A stretch of 64,000 nucleotides of DNA from Mesorhizobium temperatum (GCF_002284575.1 NZ_NPKJ01000037.1:41084-105083); one strand, 5' to 3'; counted from the first letter of the stretch, positions 8,119 to 18,995 are shown. The notes: generated by a model not told the origin, from the letters alone. Numbers and translations are program-made.

Positions 8119-9267
8119 TTATCGCGCGCGTAGCGCGGAAGCAGAGCCTGATGCTGCCCAACGTCTGGACCTTGGCATCTTTAAGCTCCCAGAAATATCT
8201 CTCGCGGCTGCAAGGAATGCATCCATCTGTTCTTTTGTGCCGATGCTGACGCGGATGTAATTTTGCAAACCTTTATCAGGAAAAAAGGCCACAAGTATCT
8301 TTTGCCTTTCCAAGGCTGCCTGCCACCATGAGCCGTCCTGTCCCGCTGGCACACGGGCTAACACGAAATTCGCGTGGGATGGTGCTACTGAGAATCCAAG
8401 TTGCAACAGCGCCAAGGTCACTCGCTGTCGTTCATGCTTGATGTGTTTGTGGTTGTCTGCATATGCGTCGCGATGCGCAAGGACGCTGATACCAACCGCA
8501 TGCCCGATCACATTCATGTTGAAGACGTTCTGGATGTTGCGCAGCCTGCCAATAATTTCGGGGTGACCGAAACCGAAACCGACGCGAACGCCGGCGGCGG
8601 CATAGCTTTTCGAAAATGTTCTTAAGACCAGAAGGTTCGGATAACGATCTATGAGGCGCAGACCATTATCAGGTGCAAAGTCGACATAGGCCTCATCCAG
8701 GACGATCAAGCGGTCCGATTGTGCTAGGAGGCGTTCGATATCGGCCACCGGAGCAAACGTTCCGGTCGGATTGTTCGGATTGGCCAACAGAATGAACTTG
8801 GCGTCTTTTGCAGGGCCGAAAAGCAATTGCTCTATCGGCAAGGAATGAGCTTCACCACATCCGATTTCGAGAAATTGAGCACCCTGCAGCATGGCTAGTT
8901 TGCGGTTGAACGAAAAACCTGGCGACATCATCGCCACGCTGTCGCCCGGGGCAAGGAAAGCTCTGTAGATGAGCCCGAGCAGTTCAGACGATCCGTTACC
9001 GGCGATCACCTGATCCTTGGAGACGCCGTAGGCATTGGAGGCTGCTTCCCTCAAGGTGATGTTGTCGTCTTCTGGATATAGATACTGCCGTTCGAGAGCC
9101 GCAATCGCACTTTGCTTTATGATTGTCGGCAACGGAAATGGGTTCTCATTCGTGTTTAGTTTGACGAAACTTGCATCCGGCGCTGGTCGGTCGGATGGCA
9201 GAGCCTCTAATTGTCTCGCCACTTGCGAAAGTGACGAAAGCACACTTTGCAGTTTTGCATCGGACAT
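8119..9267 (-). CDS. hisC: Histidinol-phosphate aminotransferase-like PLP enzyme
   Basis: A 382-residue fold-type I aminotransferase. It shows VKLNTNENPFPLP at the start, NGSSELLGLIYRAFL, LANPNNPTGTF, LDEAYVDFA and the PLP-lysine motif TFSKSYAAAGVRVGFG, all diagnostic of the HisC subgroup. The last ~20 residues (rich in R, S and A) look like an added tail. It heads a leftward pair with the LLM oxidoreductase. A hisC on a symbiosis region is usually a second copy, so a specialised amino-donor role rather than histidine synthesis is possible. A broken piece of a second copy lies at 5281-5372. Confidence 0.82.
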   Translation of the reverse strand: MSDAKLQSVLSSLSQVARQLEALPSDRPAPDASFVKLNTNENPFPLPTIIKQSAIAALERQYLYPEDDNITLREAASNAYGVSKDQVIAGNGSSELLGLIYRAFLAPGDSVAMMSPGFSFNRKLAMLQGAQFLEIGCGEAHSLPIEQLLFGPAKDAKFILLANPNNPTGTFAPVADIERLLAQSDRLIVLDEAYVDFAPDNGLRLIDRYPNLLVLRTFSKSYAAAGVRVGFGFGHPEIIGRLRNIQNVFNMNVIGHAVGISVLAHRDAYADNHKHIKHERQRVTLALLQLGFSVAPSHANFVLARVPAGQDGSWWQAALERQKILVAFFPDKGLQNYIRVSIGTKEQMDAFLAAARDISGSLKMPRSRRWAASGSASALRAR

Positions 9268-9518
9268 ATTCTTCTCCGTCTTCAGTCGCAGAGGGCATCC
9301 GGCATGAGCTGAGGGTCGAGAGCAACATGGCCGACAAACCGGCGATCACAGCGCTGCTTCACGCCACCTTTGTTGGGGACGCCGACCGCCGTGAGGTCCG
9401 GCGGGCTGTCCTCCATCGGATCGAATTGGCGCCGACGCGGGGGGTGCATCCACTCGTCATCGGGCCAAGGCGCGCCAAATCACCAACGCGCTTTATCTGT
9501 CTCAGCTCAGTCGTCCTT

Positions 9519-11285
<1,767 letters not shown>

Positions 11286-11398
11286 GTCATCCTCGATCTC
11301 GCGCCGCGAAATCAATGCTCGCGGCATGTGCGCCTGCGACGTCGTCCGGTGCGTAGACGCTCTCGGCAAATGGCATTGGCGCGCGAGCCGTCGTTGAC

Positions 11399-11690
11399 CA
11401 AGTCGGGGCGCCGCCGTGTAGTCGAGTGCAAAGCGAGGCGATGCATGACGCATGGCTTGGCTTTCCTCCCTGAAGTGTGGCCGCCGTTCTAGGCTTCTCC
11501 CGGCCGCAACCACACGTTGCTTAAACAGACCGGAACGAGGGTTGATAGTCAATCGAGCTTTCTTTCATTTGTGAAAGGAAACTCGGCGCCACATGATAGA
11601 ATTCCATCATTTATTTTCGAGCGGATAGATGTCGAACGGCAGAGCAGATAGATGTCGAACGGCAGAGATGTCTCCCCCGGCGTCTCTGCG
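11399..11690 (-). repeat. Inverted copy of the LacI-3'/TIM-barrel-5' region, upstream of nifA
   Basis: Read leftward, this stretch follows 14756-15033 base for base with scattered changes. It includes the last codons of the LacI gene (ETPGETSLPFDIY), its stop region, a shared palindrome, the untranslated leader and the first ~17 codons of the TIM-barrel gene (MRHASPRFALDYTAAPRLG). A 19-bp piece around 11633-11672 is itself duplicated. nifA thus carries a borrowed upstream region. Confidence 0.9.
11562..11577. promoter_or_regulatory. Palindrome CTTTCA-N4-TGAAAG, copy 1 (candidate operator)
   Basis: CTTTCATTTGTGAAAG is a perfect 6+6 dyad with a 4-bp centre, and it is conserved exactly in the copy at 14850-14865. 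It lies upstream of nifA within the duplicated segment. Conservation in an otherwise drifting repeat suggests a binding site, perhaps for the neighbouring LacI-family protein. This is inferred; the centre lacks the CpG usual for LacI sites. Confidence 0.45.
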
Positions 11691-11936
11691 GTGCCTGGCG
11701 CGCGCTGACCGAGCACGTTCGCGTAGGGAATACTCCGCTCTGGTGCCGGCAATGCGGCCCGTCGCAAAGACGACAAAACCGAGTGTCCCACCAAGAAGTG
11801 CGAGCAAAACCGCACGCCAGAGAGGTCGACCGGCGGCCGATCTGCCAACGAACATCAAAAGGCGAGCTGCAAGTCGCCCTTGTCAATCCCGTCTTTTGCC
11901 AGCGAATTGTTCAGACCCGACCGTTGGCGAACCTTA

Positions 11937-11985
11937 GTGCGGAATTCCGCCCGGCGTGAAGGCAGCTAGTGTGGAAATCCGCACA
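11937..11985 (+). promoter_or_regulatory. Two DctD-type upstream activator dyads for dctA
   Basis: Two similar dyads, GTGCGGAATTCCGC (11937-11950) and TGTGGAAATCCGCACA (11970-11985), lie 60-110 bp upstream of a sigma54 promoter. Paired GTGCGGAA-type dyads are how DctD sites look in front of rhizobial dctA genes. Binding by DctD is inferred from this resemblance. Confidence 0.65.
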
Positions 11986-12044
11986 TGGCCGCTGGGCGAG
12001 ATGACCGAAACCGGGAAAAGGCATGATTGGCGCAGATCTCCATT

Positions 12045-12059
12045 TGGCACGGCACTTGC
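12045..12059 (+). promoter_or_regulatory. Sigma54 (-24/-12) promoter of dctA
   Basis: TGGCACGGCACTTGC matches the consensus TGGCAC-N5-TTGC perfectly, with GG and GC ten bases apart. It lies about 100 bp before the dctA start, which also argues against an upstream dctA start codon inside the promoter. Confidence 0.88.
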
Positions 12060-12156
12060 GCCCGAGATGGCAGCAGCGTTCGACCGGAGCGCCGCGATGG
12101 GAGAAGCCTGGGAAGGGAGGAAGAGCCCGCCCCCTATCCGGTCAGGGAGAGAAACG

Positions 12157-13461
12157 GTGTTAGCTCCACAAGTCCGCAGCGCGAGTCCCGCGCCCCGCAA
12201 GGCCTTCTACGCCAAGCCCTACGTGCAGGTGCTTGCCGCCATCGCCCTCGGCGTCGCACTCGGCCATTTCTATCCGGGGATTGGCGGGAGCCTGAAGCCG
12301 CTCGGTGATGCCTTCATCAAGCTTGTCAAGATGATCATCGCGCCTGTCATCTTCCTGACAATTGCGACCGGCATCGCCGGCATGAACGATCTCCAGAAGG
12401 TCGGCCGAGTTGCCGGCAAGGCGATGGTCTATTTCCTCACCTTCTCGACGCTGGCACTAATCGTCGGCCTTGTCGTCGCCAATGTCGTTCAGCCTGGCGC
12501 CGGCCTCAACATCGATCCGGCCTCGCTCGATGTCCAGGCCGTGAATACCTATGCCGCAAAGGCTCACGAGCAGTCCGTCACCGGCTTCCTGATGAACATT
12601 ATCCCGTCAACGATCGTCGGCGCCTTCGCGCAAGGTGACATCCTGCAGGTCCTGTTCTTCTCGGTTCTGTTCGGCATCGCTCTGGCCATGGTCGGAGAGA
12701 CGGGCAAGCCTGTCGTTTCCTTCCTTCAGGCGCTGACCGCCCCCATTTTCAAGCTCGTCAGCCTCCTGATGAAGGCCGCCCCGATCGGCGCTTTCGGCGC
12801 AATGGCCTTCACGACCGGCAAATATGGCATCGGATCGATCGTCAACCTCGCGATGCTGGTCGGGACGTTCTATTTCACCGCCTTCCTGTTCGTGTTCGGC
12901 GTTCTCGGCGCGGTCTGCCGTTACAACGGCTTCTCGATCTTTTCTCTCATTCGCTACATCAAGGAAGAGCTGCTGCTTGTCCTGGCAACGTCCTCCTCGG
13001 AGGCCGCGCTGCCCTCGCTCATGGAGAAGATGGAGAAGGCCGGCGCCAAGCGTTCGGTCGTGGGTCTCGTCATCCCGACCGGATATTCCTTCAATCTGGA
13101 CGGCACCAATATCTACATGACGCTGGCGGCCCTCTTCATCGCCCAGGCGACGAACACGGATCTTTCAATTAGCGATCAGGTCCTCCTGCTGCTCGTTGCG
13201 ATGCTTTCCTCGAAGGGTGCAGCAGGTGTAACAGGTGCGGGATTCATCACGCTGGCCGCTACGCTCGCCGTAGTACCCAGTGTTCCCGTTGCTGGCATGG
13301 CTCTGATCCTTGGCGTCGACCGTTTCATGTCCGAATGCCGGGCGCTGACGAATGTCGTCGGTAACGCGGTGGCATCGCTCGTCGTCGCCCGCTGGGAAGG
13401 CGAATTGGACCAAGCGCAGATGAAAGCCGCCTTCTGCGGTCATCAGTTTGCCGAGTATTAA
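12157..13461 (+). CDS. dctA: C4-dicarboxylate transporter DctA
   Basis: A 434-residue member of the dicarboxylate/amino acid:cation symporter family. It carries succinate, malate and fumarate across the inner membrane, the carbon supply of bacteroids. Recognisable blocks are [53 protein letters not shown] (the serine-rich re-entrant loop), [20 protein letters not shown] and [15 protein letters not shown]. The GTG at 12157 is chosen because GGGAGA lies just upstream and the sigma54 promoter is at 12045. The chromosomal dctA normally sits beside dctBD; here no dctBD is in the window, so this is a symbiotic dctA that would depend on DctD supplied elsewhere. Confidence 0.92.
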   Translation: MLAPQVRSASPAPRKAFYAKPYVQVLAAIALGVALGHFYPGIGGSLKPLGDAFIKLVKMIIAPVIFLTIATGIAGMNDLQKVGRVAGKAMVYFLTFSTLALIVGLVVANVVQPGAGLNIDPASLDVQAVNTYAAKAHEQSVTGFLMNIIPSTIVGAFAQGDILQVLFFSVLFGIALAMVGETGKPVVSFLQALTAPIFKLVSLLMKAAPIGAFGAMAFTTGKYGIGSIVNLAMLVGTFYFTAFLFVFGVLGAVCRYNGFSIFSLIRYIKEELLLVLATSSSEAALPSLMEKMEKAGAKRSVVGLVIPTGYSFNLDGTNIYMTLAALFIAQATNTDLSISDQVLLLLVAMLSSKGAAGVTGAGFITLAATLAVVPSVPVAGMALILGVDRFMSECRALTNVVGNAVASLVVARWEGELDQAQMKAAFCGHQFAEY

Positions 13462-13782
13462 CCGGCCACGCCCCGCCGAGTAAGGTCGCAGCTTCGCGAC
13501 CTGTTAAGTCGCCGGGCTGGTCACAAGCACCAATCGACTCGCAGGCTCCAAACAGCGCTTCGCGCGTCGATGAAATCAGAAGCGCAAAATGCGGCGAGTG
13601 CAAAATTATGGCTCCCTAAGCAAACGAACTGTACATCGATACGCGCCCGGTTACGCCTGGATTGCTGTTCGTCGAATACGCTGTCGATCATGAATTATGC
13701 GGTCACTTTGCCGCCCGGAACCTTTGCCGAGACGTGCTGGATGACAGAGAGTCAGCCGGCAAAACTAAACAGAATTGGACCC
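13462..13782. other. Intergenic region dctA to lacI, with hairpin
   Basis: A hairpin (GGTCGC at 13484-13489 pairing with GCGACC at 13496-13501, 6-base loop) follows dctA and could end its transcript, although no T-run follows. The rest holds no recognisable gene. Frames upstream of the LacI start at 13783 show no similarity to the family. Confidence 0.5.
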
Positions 13783-14814
13783 ATGACCAAGCGCCCCACA
13801 ATTACCGATCTCGCCCGCGAAGCCGGGGTCAGCGTGGCAACTGTCGATCGGGTTCTGAACGCCCGCCATCCGGTGCGGGAAGAGACCGCGCGGCGGGTCC
13901 ACGAGGCCGCCTACGCCATCGGCTATCATGCTGCCGGTCTCATCAAGCAGCGCTTGCAGCGGGGCCTGCCGCACTATCGGCTGGGTTTCATCTTAAGAAA
14001 ACCGGCCCAGCATTTCTACCAAGACTTCGCGCGCGAGGTCGAAGCGTCGGTCAGTTTGGCCCAGTCCTTCCACGGCATTCCGCTCATCGAATTCGCGCCG
14101 TCACACGTGCCGTGCGATCTGATCGCACTCCTCAAGGATCTTGGGAGCCGCTGCCACGCGATCGCCATGGTGGCGCCGGACCACCCGAAGATTACGGCAG
14201 CGGTCGAGGAGCTCAAGGCCAAAGGCATTCCAGTATTCTCGCTGCTTTCCGACTTCGCCGCCGGCGTGCGCCAGGGCTATATCGGCCTCAACAACCGCCA
14301 GGTCGGGCGGACGGCCGCTTGGATGTTTTCCAAGGTCGCAAAACGGCCCGGAAAGGTGGCGGTGTTTGTCGGCAGCCACCGTTTCCAGGGGCACGAGCTC
14401 CGGGACATCGGCTTTCGCTCCTATTGCCGTGAGAACGCGCCGACATTCGAGGTGCTCGATCCGCTCGTGAACCTAGAGAAACGGCAGATCACCTACGAGG
14501 CAACGCTTGATCTCATGCAGCGGGAACCCGAGCTCGTCGGCTTCTATGTGGCCGGCGGAGGCATGGAGGGCGCCATCTCCGCGCTCCGGGAAGAGGGTAA
14601 AGGTCAGGATCTCGTCGCGATCGTGAATGAAATCACGCCGGAGTCACGTGCGGCGCTCGCAGATAACATCATCACGATGGCTGTCGCCACGCCACTGCGC
14701 CGACTTTGCCAGGAGCTGATGACGCTGATGGCGCGGGCCATCGAGACCGGCACGGTGGAGACGCCCGGGCAGACATTTCTGCCGTTCGACATCCATCTGC
14801 CAGAGAATATATGA
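13783..14814 (+). CDS. LacI-family transcriptional regulator
   Basis: A 343-residue repressor. The N-terminal helix-turn-helix and hinge are clear: PTITDLAREAGVSVATVDRV and LNARHPVREETARRV. A periplasmic-binding-protein-like sugar domain follows (LGFILRKPAQHFYQDFAREV; PDHPKITAAVEELKAKGIPV; GFYVAGGGMEGAISAL). ATG 13783 puts the HTH at the usual distance from the start. It lies directly upstream of the IolE/MocC-like gene, so it probably governs that gene in response to an inositol- or rhizopine-like sugar; this is context-based. Its last ~20 codons were copied to the nifA upstream region. Confidence 0.85.
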   Translation: MTKRPTITDLAREAGVSVATVDRVLNARHPVREETARRVHEAAYAIGYHAAGLIKQRLQRGLPHYRLGFILRKPAQHFYQDFAREVEASVSLAQSFHGIPLIEFAPSHVPCDLIALLKDLGSRCHAIAMVAPDHPKITAAVEELKAKGIPVFSLLSDFAAGVRQGYIGLNNRQVGRTAAWMFSKVAKRPGKVAVFVGSHRFQGHELRDIGFRSYCRENAPTFEVLDPLVNLEKRQITYEATLDLMQREPELVGFYVAGGGMEGAISALREEGKGQDLVAIVNEITPESRAALADNIITMAVATPLRRLCQELMTLMARAIETGTVETPGQTFLPFDIHLPENI

Positions 14815-15033
14815 AACCTGATGGATTCTATCATAGGCGGTCGAGTTTCCTTTCACAAATGAAAGAAAGCTCGATTGACTATCATTCCGGTCTGTTGAAT
14901 CAACGAGCGGTTGCCACGCGGCAGAAGCCGAACAGCTGAGAACGGCGGCCGCGCTTCATGAAAGGAAAAAGCCAAGCCATGCGCCAGGTGTCGCCCCGCT
15001 TTGCACTCGACCACATGGCGGCGTCCCGACTTG
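14756..15033 (+). repeat. LacI-3'/TIM-barrel-5' region, parent copy of the nifA upstream segment
   Basis: This is the probable source of the inverted copy at 11399-11690, since here it is continuous with intact genes on both sides. The two copies face each other across dctA and lacI, about 3 kb apart, and could recombine to invert that block. Confidence 0.88.
14850..14865. promoter_or_regulatory. Palindrome CTTTCA-N4-TGAAAG, copy 2 (candidate operator)
   Basis: CTTTCACAAATGAAAG is identical to the nifA-side site read from the other strand. It lies about 115 bp before the TIM-barrel start and 35 bp after the LacI stop, a sensible place for a locally acting repressor. Confidence 0.45.
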
Positions 15034-15791
15034 ATGTTCCGGCATTTTTCGCGCTTGCACGCGACCAGGGTATGGCCGACGTTCAAATCCGTCTCTTCAG
15101 CGATCCTTTTGTACCCGGCATGCCGGCTGCGGACGTCCGGTCTGCCGCCGCTGAAGCGGGCGTCACGATTATCTCTGTCAACGCCTTGCAGCGCTTCAAT
15201 GAGTGGACTCCTGCGCGCCAAGTCGAGGCGAGCATGCTCGCCGATTATGCGGCGGCCTGCGGGGCGAAGACGCTCGTGCTGGTGCCGGTCAACGACGGCT
15301 CGTGGCCCGCGAATGGCGAGCGCCAGGACAATCTGCTCGTCGCCTTGAACGCGCTCAAGCCGATCCTCCAGTCGCACGGTCTAATCGGTCTCATCGAGCC
15401 GCTGGGCTTCCAGACCTGCTCGCTTCGATCGAAGAAGGAAGCGGCTAAGGCCATTGCCGCGGTTGATGGGCAGTCCGTCTTCCGTCTCGTGCACGACACG
15501 TTTCACCACACACTCGCCGGGGAGACGTTCTTCTCCTGCGAGCTAACCGGTCTCGTGCACATTTCAGGCGTGAACGATCCGACCTTCTGGATTTACCCGG
15601 ATCGCGTCCTGGGAGGTTCCGACAATGGCAGCCAGATCCGGGCGCTGCTTGATGGCGGCTATGCCGGCCCCTTCTCGTTCGAGCTAGTCGAGGAAGTCCA
15701 CGCGCTGGATGACCTCGCGGGCGCACTTGCCGCCAGGATCGATCTCATCCGACACGGGGCTATTGACGCGAGAGCCGGTGTGAGGCGCTAA
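14979..15791 (+). CDS. Sugar isomerase/epimerase-like TIM barrel (IolE/IolI/MocC family)
   Basis: A 270-residue AP-endonuclease-2-type TIM barrel starting MRQVSPRFALDHMAAS, the start style of MocC (rhizopine catabolism) and related inositol enzymes. Family signatures seen are ISVNALQRFNEWTP, LVLVPVND, GLIGLIEPLGF and metal-ligand regions HDTFHHTLAGE and FSFELVEEVH. A role in inositol or rhizopine breakdown is likely from the family but not proven. ATG 14979 has AAAGGAAAAA upstream; an ATG at 14958 is less likely. The gene ends 6 bp from the convergent nodD1. A short copy of its 3' end lies beside nodD3 (23822-23858), so this pairing with nodD is old. Confidence 0.75.
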   Translation: MRQVSPRFALDHMAASRLDVPAFFALARDQGMADVQIRLFSDPFVPGMPAADVRSAAAEAGVTIISVNALQRFNEWTPARQVEASMLADYAAACGAKTLVLVPVNDGSWPANGERQDNLLVALNALKPILQSHGLIGLIEPLGFQTCSLRSKKEAAKAIAAVDGQSVFRLVHDTFHHTLAGETFFSCELTGLVHISGVNDPTFWIYPDRVLGGSDNGSQIRALLDGGYAGPFSFELVEEVHALDDLAGALAARIDLIRHGAIDARAGVRR

Positions 15792-15797
15792 GCAGAT

Positions 15798-16733
15798 TTA
15801 GGGGCGCCCGCGACGTCCCGAGGTCGTAGCCGTGCGGGACGCCTCCTGCAACATTATCTCCCGCATCCAGATGCTTGCCGGATCACTATTGTGAAGGGCC
15901 GGCCATTGGACGGCCTCGGTAAATGCGGGAAGTGGCAGCGGAAGGTCGACGATCTGCAGGGGGAACGTTTTTTCGAAATGCTTGACCAGCCGGAAGGGCA
16001 TGGTCGCTATACGAGCTGTGCCTGAGACCATAGGCGGGATCATGCTAAATGCCTGCACGACGACCTCGACACGTCTCTTAAGACCATGCTCAATCAAAAA
16101 CCATTCCTCGATGGAGGGCTTCTGCGTACGCCCGAACTTGACCGCAACGTGCCTCATAGACATGTATCTCTCGAACGTAAGCTGCCGTGGTAGCTGTTTG
16201 TTCATGGCGCAGCCTACGCACACGAGCGTCTCGTCGAACAGCGGCATTCTTGGATGCGCGCTCGACATGAACAATTCCGGAAGAATTAGAAAATCGACGT
16301 CACCGCGTCGGAGAAGCTCATCAGGGTCGTCGTCGAGCGGCAGCAATTCGAAGGTGACGGCGGGTGCTTCCCTTGCAACACGCTCGACGATCTTTTCAAA
16401 AAACACGAGTGTGACGAAATCGGAAACAATGATCCTGAAGCGGCGGTCAGATTGAGCCGGGTTAAACGGATCCCAAGAAATAATCGAGCACTGGATGTGC
16501 AGGAGAGCGTCGCGAACTGCGGGGGCGAGTGTTTCCGCACGCGGTGTCAGAATACGTTCGCGGCCGCTCATGGTAAATAGTTCATCGTGGAAAAAGTCAC
16601 GCAGCCGGGCGACGGCCGCACTCATGGCCGGCTGACTTAGGTTGATGCGGCGTGCCGCCGCCGTGAGGCCGCGCTCGCTCAGCAGCGCGTCGAGCACGAC
16701 GAGAAGATTCAGATCGAGCCCTTTGAAACGCAT
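15798..16733 (-). CDS. nodD: NodD, LysR-type flavonoid-responsive activator (copy 1)
   Basis: A 311-residue LysR regulator of nodulation genes. The N-terminus [20 protein letters not shown] and [21 protein letters not shown] are typical NodD. The ligand domain differs from the other two copies at many places (for example FTMSGRE vs [20 protein letters not shown] vs [20 protein letters not shown] vs LRLVKHF). It may thus answer different inducers. It is transcribed away from the nod box at 16743, the classic divergent nodD-nod box arrangement, and converges with the TIM-barrel gene. The C-terminal tail (TTSGRRGRP) also differs. Confidence 0.93.
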   Translation of the reverse strand: MRFKGLDLNLLVVLDALLSERGLTAAARRINLSQPAMSAAVARLRDFFHDELFTMSGRERILTPRAETLAPAVRDALLHIQCSIISWDPFNPAQSDRRFRIIVSDFVTLVFFEKIVERVAREAPAVTFELLPLDDDPDELLRRGDVDFLILPELFMSSAHPRMPLFDETLVCVGCAMNKQLPRQLTFERYMSMRHVAVKFGRTQKPSIEEWFLIEHGLKRRVEVVVQAFSMIPPMVSGTARIATMPFRLVKHFEKTFPLQIVDLPLPLPAFTEAVQWPALHNSDPASIWMREIMLQEASRTATTSGRRGRP

Positions 16734-16742
16734 GTCTTCAGC

Positions 16743-16794
16743 TATCTATAGCGTGAATGCGTTTCATCGAAACAAACGATTTTATCAATCTTCC
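16743..16794 (+). promoter_or_regulatory. nod box 1 (nodFE operon, copy 1)
   Basis: TATCTATAGCGTGAATGCG followed by TTTCATCGAAACAAACGAT and TTTATCAATCTT follows the nod box consensus (ATCCAY...GATG...ATC-AAACAATCRATTTTACCAATC). It lies 10 bp upstream of nodD1, and NodD plus flavonoid would drive rightward transcription. Confidence 0.9.
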
Positions 16795-16895
16795 TGAATC
16801 CTACATTGACAACAGCATCTGACGCGCACCGATCACCCACTGCCTCTATCGCGTGACGAGTGCGTTAAAAAGAGCCCGAAAGGAGAAATCTTTCC

Positions 16896-17389
16896 ATGCG
16901 CTCCGACGTGCGTGGAGGTTGTGCTGGGAAAATGAGTTGCAACTGGCCGACCATGTCGAACTCTCCGACTTCTTCCGAAAGACCTATGGACGGACTGGCG
17001 CGTTCAACGCGAAGCCATTCGAAGGCGGCCGTAGTTGGGCCGGTGCGAGGCCGGAAGTCCGCGCAATCGGCTACGACGCGCACGGCGTAGCGGCTCACAT
17101 TGGCATACTGCGCCGCTCATCATGGTTATCGAGGTCGGACGACGGTCCCAATCCACTTTGCACACCAGAGATCCTCGATGTGCTGGCGCAACATCGGGTG
17201 CCGGCGACGTTCTTCGTCATCGGGGCGTACGCCGCAGACCAGCCCGAACTCATCCGGCCTCCACAAGCAGTTGGTCTTTGTGAGTCGCACAAGCTTGGTG
17301 AGGGGCAATTTTCGCAACACGGCGCGGCTCAGGCATTGAGTCACGTCGCAAACGCAAGCTGGAAAGGAACAAGATGGCTGATCAACTGA
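16896..17389 (+). pseudogene. nodA'-nodB' deletion fusion (copy 1, frameshifted start)
   Basis: Codons 1-74 of nodA run into codons 27-65 of nodB at a junction after GILRR, where DDGPNP of NodB begins. A downstream piece ([13 protein letters not shown]) leads to the nodF start. One G missing near 16911 (GTGCGTGGAGG against GTGCGGTGGAGG in the other copies) shifts the ATG out of frame. The acyl-transfer core of NodA and the H-x-x-HP motif of NodB are absent, so no catalytic activity is expected. The stop overlaps nodF by about 16 bp. Confidence 0.85.
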
Positions 17390-17652
17390 CCAACGAAATA
17401 ATCGCAATGATCAAGAAGCGCGCCGCGGCGGAGGGCGGCAACATAGCCCCTGCCTCGGGCGGCGAGATAACGGCTGCCACGGGACTGACTTCGCTCGGTA
17501 TCGATTCACTGGGATTGGCGGACGTTCTCTGGGACCTGGAGCAGGCCTACGGCATCAAGATCGAGATGAATACGTCCGAGGCCTGGTCGGATCTCCAGAA
17601 TGTCGGCGACATGGTGGAAGCCGTGCGCGGCTTGCTCGCCAAGGGGGTGTGA
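17374..17652 (+). CDS. nodF: NodF, nodulation acyl carrier protein (copy 1)
   Basis: A 92-residue acyl carrier protein with the phosphopantetheine attachment serine at about residue 45 in GIDSLGL. NodF carries the growing unsaturated fatty acid that NodE elongates and NodA then puts on the Nod factor. AAAGGAACAAG precedes the ATG. nodE starts right after the stop. The second copy (21669-21947) differs in only a few residues, mostly at the C-terminus (LLAKGV vs LLTKEA). Confidence 0.92.
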   Translation: MADQLTNEIIAMIKKRAAAEGGNIAPASGGEITAATGLTSLGIDSLGLADVLWDLEQAYGIKIEMNTSEAWSDLQNVGDMVEAVRGLLAKGV

Positions 17653-18858
17653 ATGGACAGGCGCGTCGTGATTACTGGGATCGGCGGGCTTTGCGGGCTT
17701 GGGACCGACGCCGCCGCCATTTGGAGAGAGATGCGCGAAGGCCGCTCCGCCATCGGCCCAATCGTCAACTCCGAGCTCCATGAATTGAGGGTCAGGATCG
17801 GTGCCGAGATCAAGGCGCTGCCGGAGCATGACATCGACGGCAAGCAGCTCGCCTCCATGGACCGCTTCAGCCTGCTCGCTGTGCTTGCGGCGCGCGAAGC
17901 CATGCGTCAGGCCGGACTTTCCTCCAAAGAAGGAAATACCTATCGCTTCGGTGCGACGGTGGGCGTTGGCGGCTGCGGCTGGGATGCGATCGAGCAAACC
18001 TACCGCGCCATGCTTCTGGGTGGTAAGCGTGCCGCCCTCTTGACCGTACCCAAGGCGATGCCGGGCGCCGCTGCCGGCCAGGTCAGCATGAGTCTCGGCC
18101 TGCGCGGGCCGGTCTTCGGCGTCACGTCCGCCTGTTCCTCGGCAAACCATGCGATTGCCTCCGCGGTGGACCAGATCAGGCTCGGCCGGGCCGACGTGAT
18201 GCTTGCCGGCGGCAGCGAAGCGCCGCTCATATGGGGTGTGCTGAAGGCATGGGAATCGATCCGCGTGCTTTCGCCCGATACTTGCCGGCCATTCTCGGCC
18301 GACCGCCAGGGCCTGTCGCTTGGTGAAGGCGCCGGCATGGCGGTGCTGGAAAGCTACGAGCATGCCATGGCTCGGGGCGCCACCATCCTTGCCGAAATTG
18401 CCGGTGCCGGCCTTTCCGCCGATGCCTCAGACATCGTCTGCCCGACTGTCGAGGGGCCGGAGGCAGCAATGCGCGCCTGCCTTGCCGATGCCGGGCTGAA
18501 TGCCGAGGATGTCGACTATCTCAACGCGCACGGCACCGGCACCAAGGCCAACGACCAGATCGAGACGGCGGCGATCAAGCGCGTCTTCGGTCAGCACGCC
18601 TATTCAATGTCCATCTCTTCTACCAAGTCCATGCACGCGCATTGCCTCGGCGCGTCCGGCGCGCTCGAGTTGATCGCCTGCGTGATGGCTATCCGCGAGA
18701 GCGTCGTGCCGCCGACTGCCAATTATCGTGAGCTGGACCCCGATTGCGATCTCGACGTCACGCCCAATGTGCCACGCGAGCGCAAGGTGCGCGTGGCACT
18801 GAGCAACTCCTTCGCCTTTGGCGGCACGAACGCGGTCCTGGCGTTCAGGCAGGTGTAG
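17653..18858 (+). CDS. nodE: NodE, beta-ketoacyl-ACP synthase (copy 1)
   Basis: A 401-residue KAS II-type condensing enzyme. The catalytic triad is visible: Cys161 (TSACSSANH), His293 (NAHGTGTK) and His330 ([11 protein letters not shown]). NodE with NodF makes the polyunsaturated acyl chain of the Nod factor, a host-range determinant. It directly abuts nodF. Compared with copy 2 the active-site surroundings differ (ACSSANH vs [22 protein letters not shown] vs [15 protein letters not shown]), so chain preference might differ. No nodG follows. Confidence 0.93.
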   Translation: MDRRVVITGIGGLCGLGTDAAAIWREMREGRSAIGPIVNSELHELRVRIGAEIKALPEHDIDGKQLASMDRFSLLAVLAAREAMRQAGLSSKEGNTYRFGATVGVGGCGWDAIEQTYRAMLLGGKRAALLTVPKAMPGAAAGQVSMSLGLRGPVFGVTSACSSANHAIASAVDQIRLGRADVMLAGGSEAPLIWGVLKAWESIRVLSPDTCRPFSADRQGLSLGEGAGMAVLESYEHAMARGATILAEIAGAGLSADASDIVCPTVEGPEAAMRACLADAGLNAEDVDYLNAHGTGTKANDQIETAAIKRVFGQHAYSMSISSTKSMHAHCLGASGALELIACVMAIRESVVPPTANYRELDPDCDLDVTPNVPRERKVRVALSNSFAFGGTNAVLAFRQV

Positions 18859-18864
18859 AAGCCA

Positions 18865-18995
18865 TGAGAGATGCCTCCTGTAACATTATCTCCCGCATCC
18901 AGATGCTTGCCGGATCACTATTGTGAAGGGCGGGTCATTGGCCGCCTCGGCGAATGCGGGAAGTGGCAGCGGAAGGTCGACGATCCGCGGGGTAT
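18865..18995 (-). pseudogene. nodD 3' fragment behind nodE copy 1
   Basis: About 130 bp repeats the 3' end of nodD (compare 15836-15965), read leftward, ending in sequence coding for [13 protein letters not shown] residues. It is a leftover of the tandem duplication and the junction with the IS110-like remnant. Confidence 0.85.

Larger units (their letters stand above)
15820..18995 (+). repeat. Duplicated block 1: nodD / nod box / nodA'B' / nodF / nodE / nodD tail
   Basis: This block and 20110-23285 have the same order, spacing and near-identical sequence. Both end with a short 3' nodD fragment behind nodE. nodD ligand domains and nodE are the most diverged parts, while nodF, the nod box surroundings and the nodA'B' fusion are almost unchanged. 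Confidence 0.9.

Noticed and set aside
9268..9518. Possible gene or promoter between hisC and nifA
   Set aside because: No motif, no sigma54 site or nod box was seen; short frames only.
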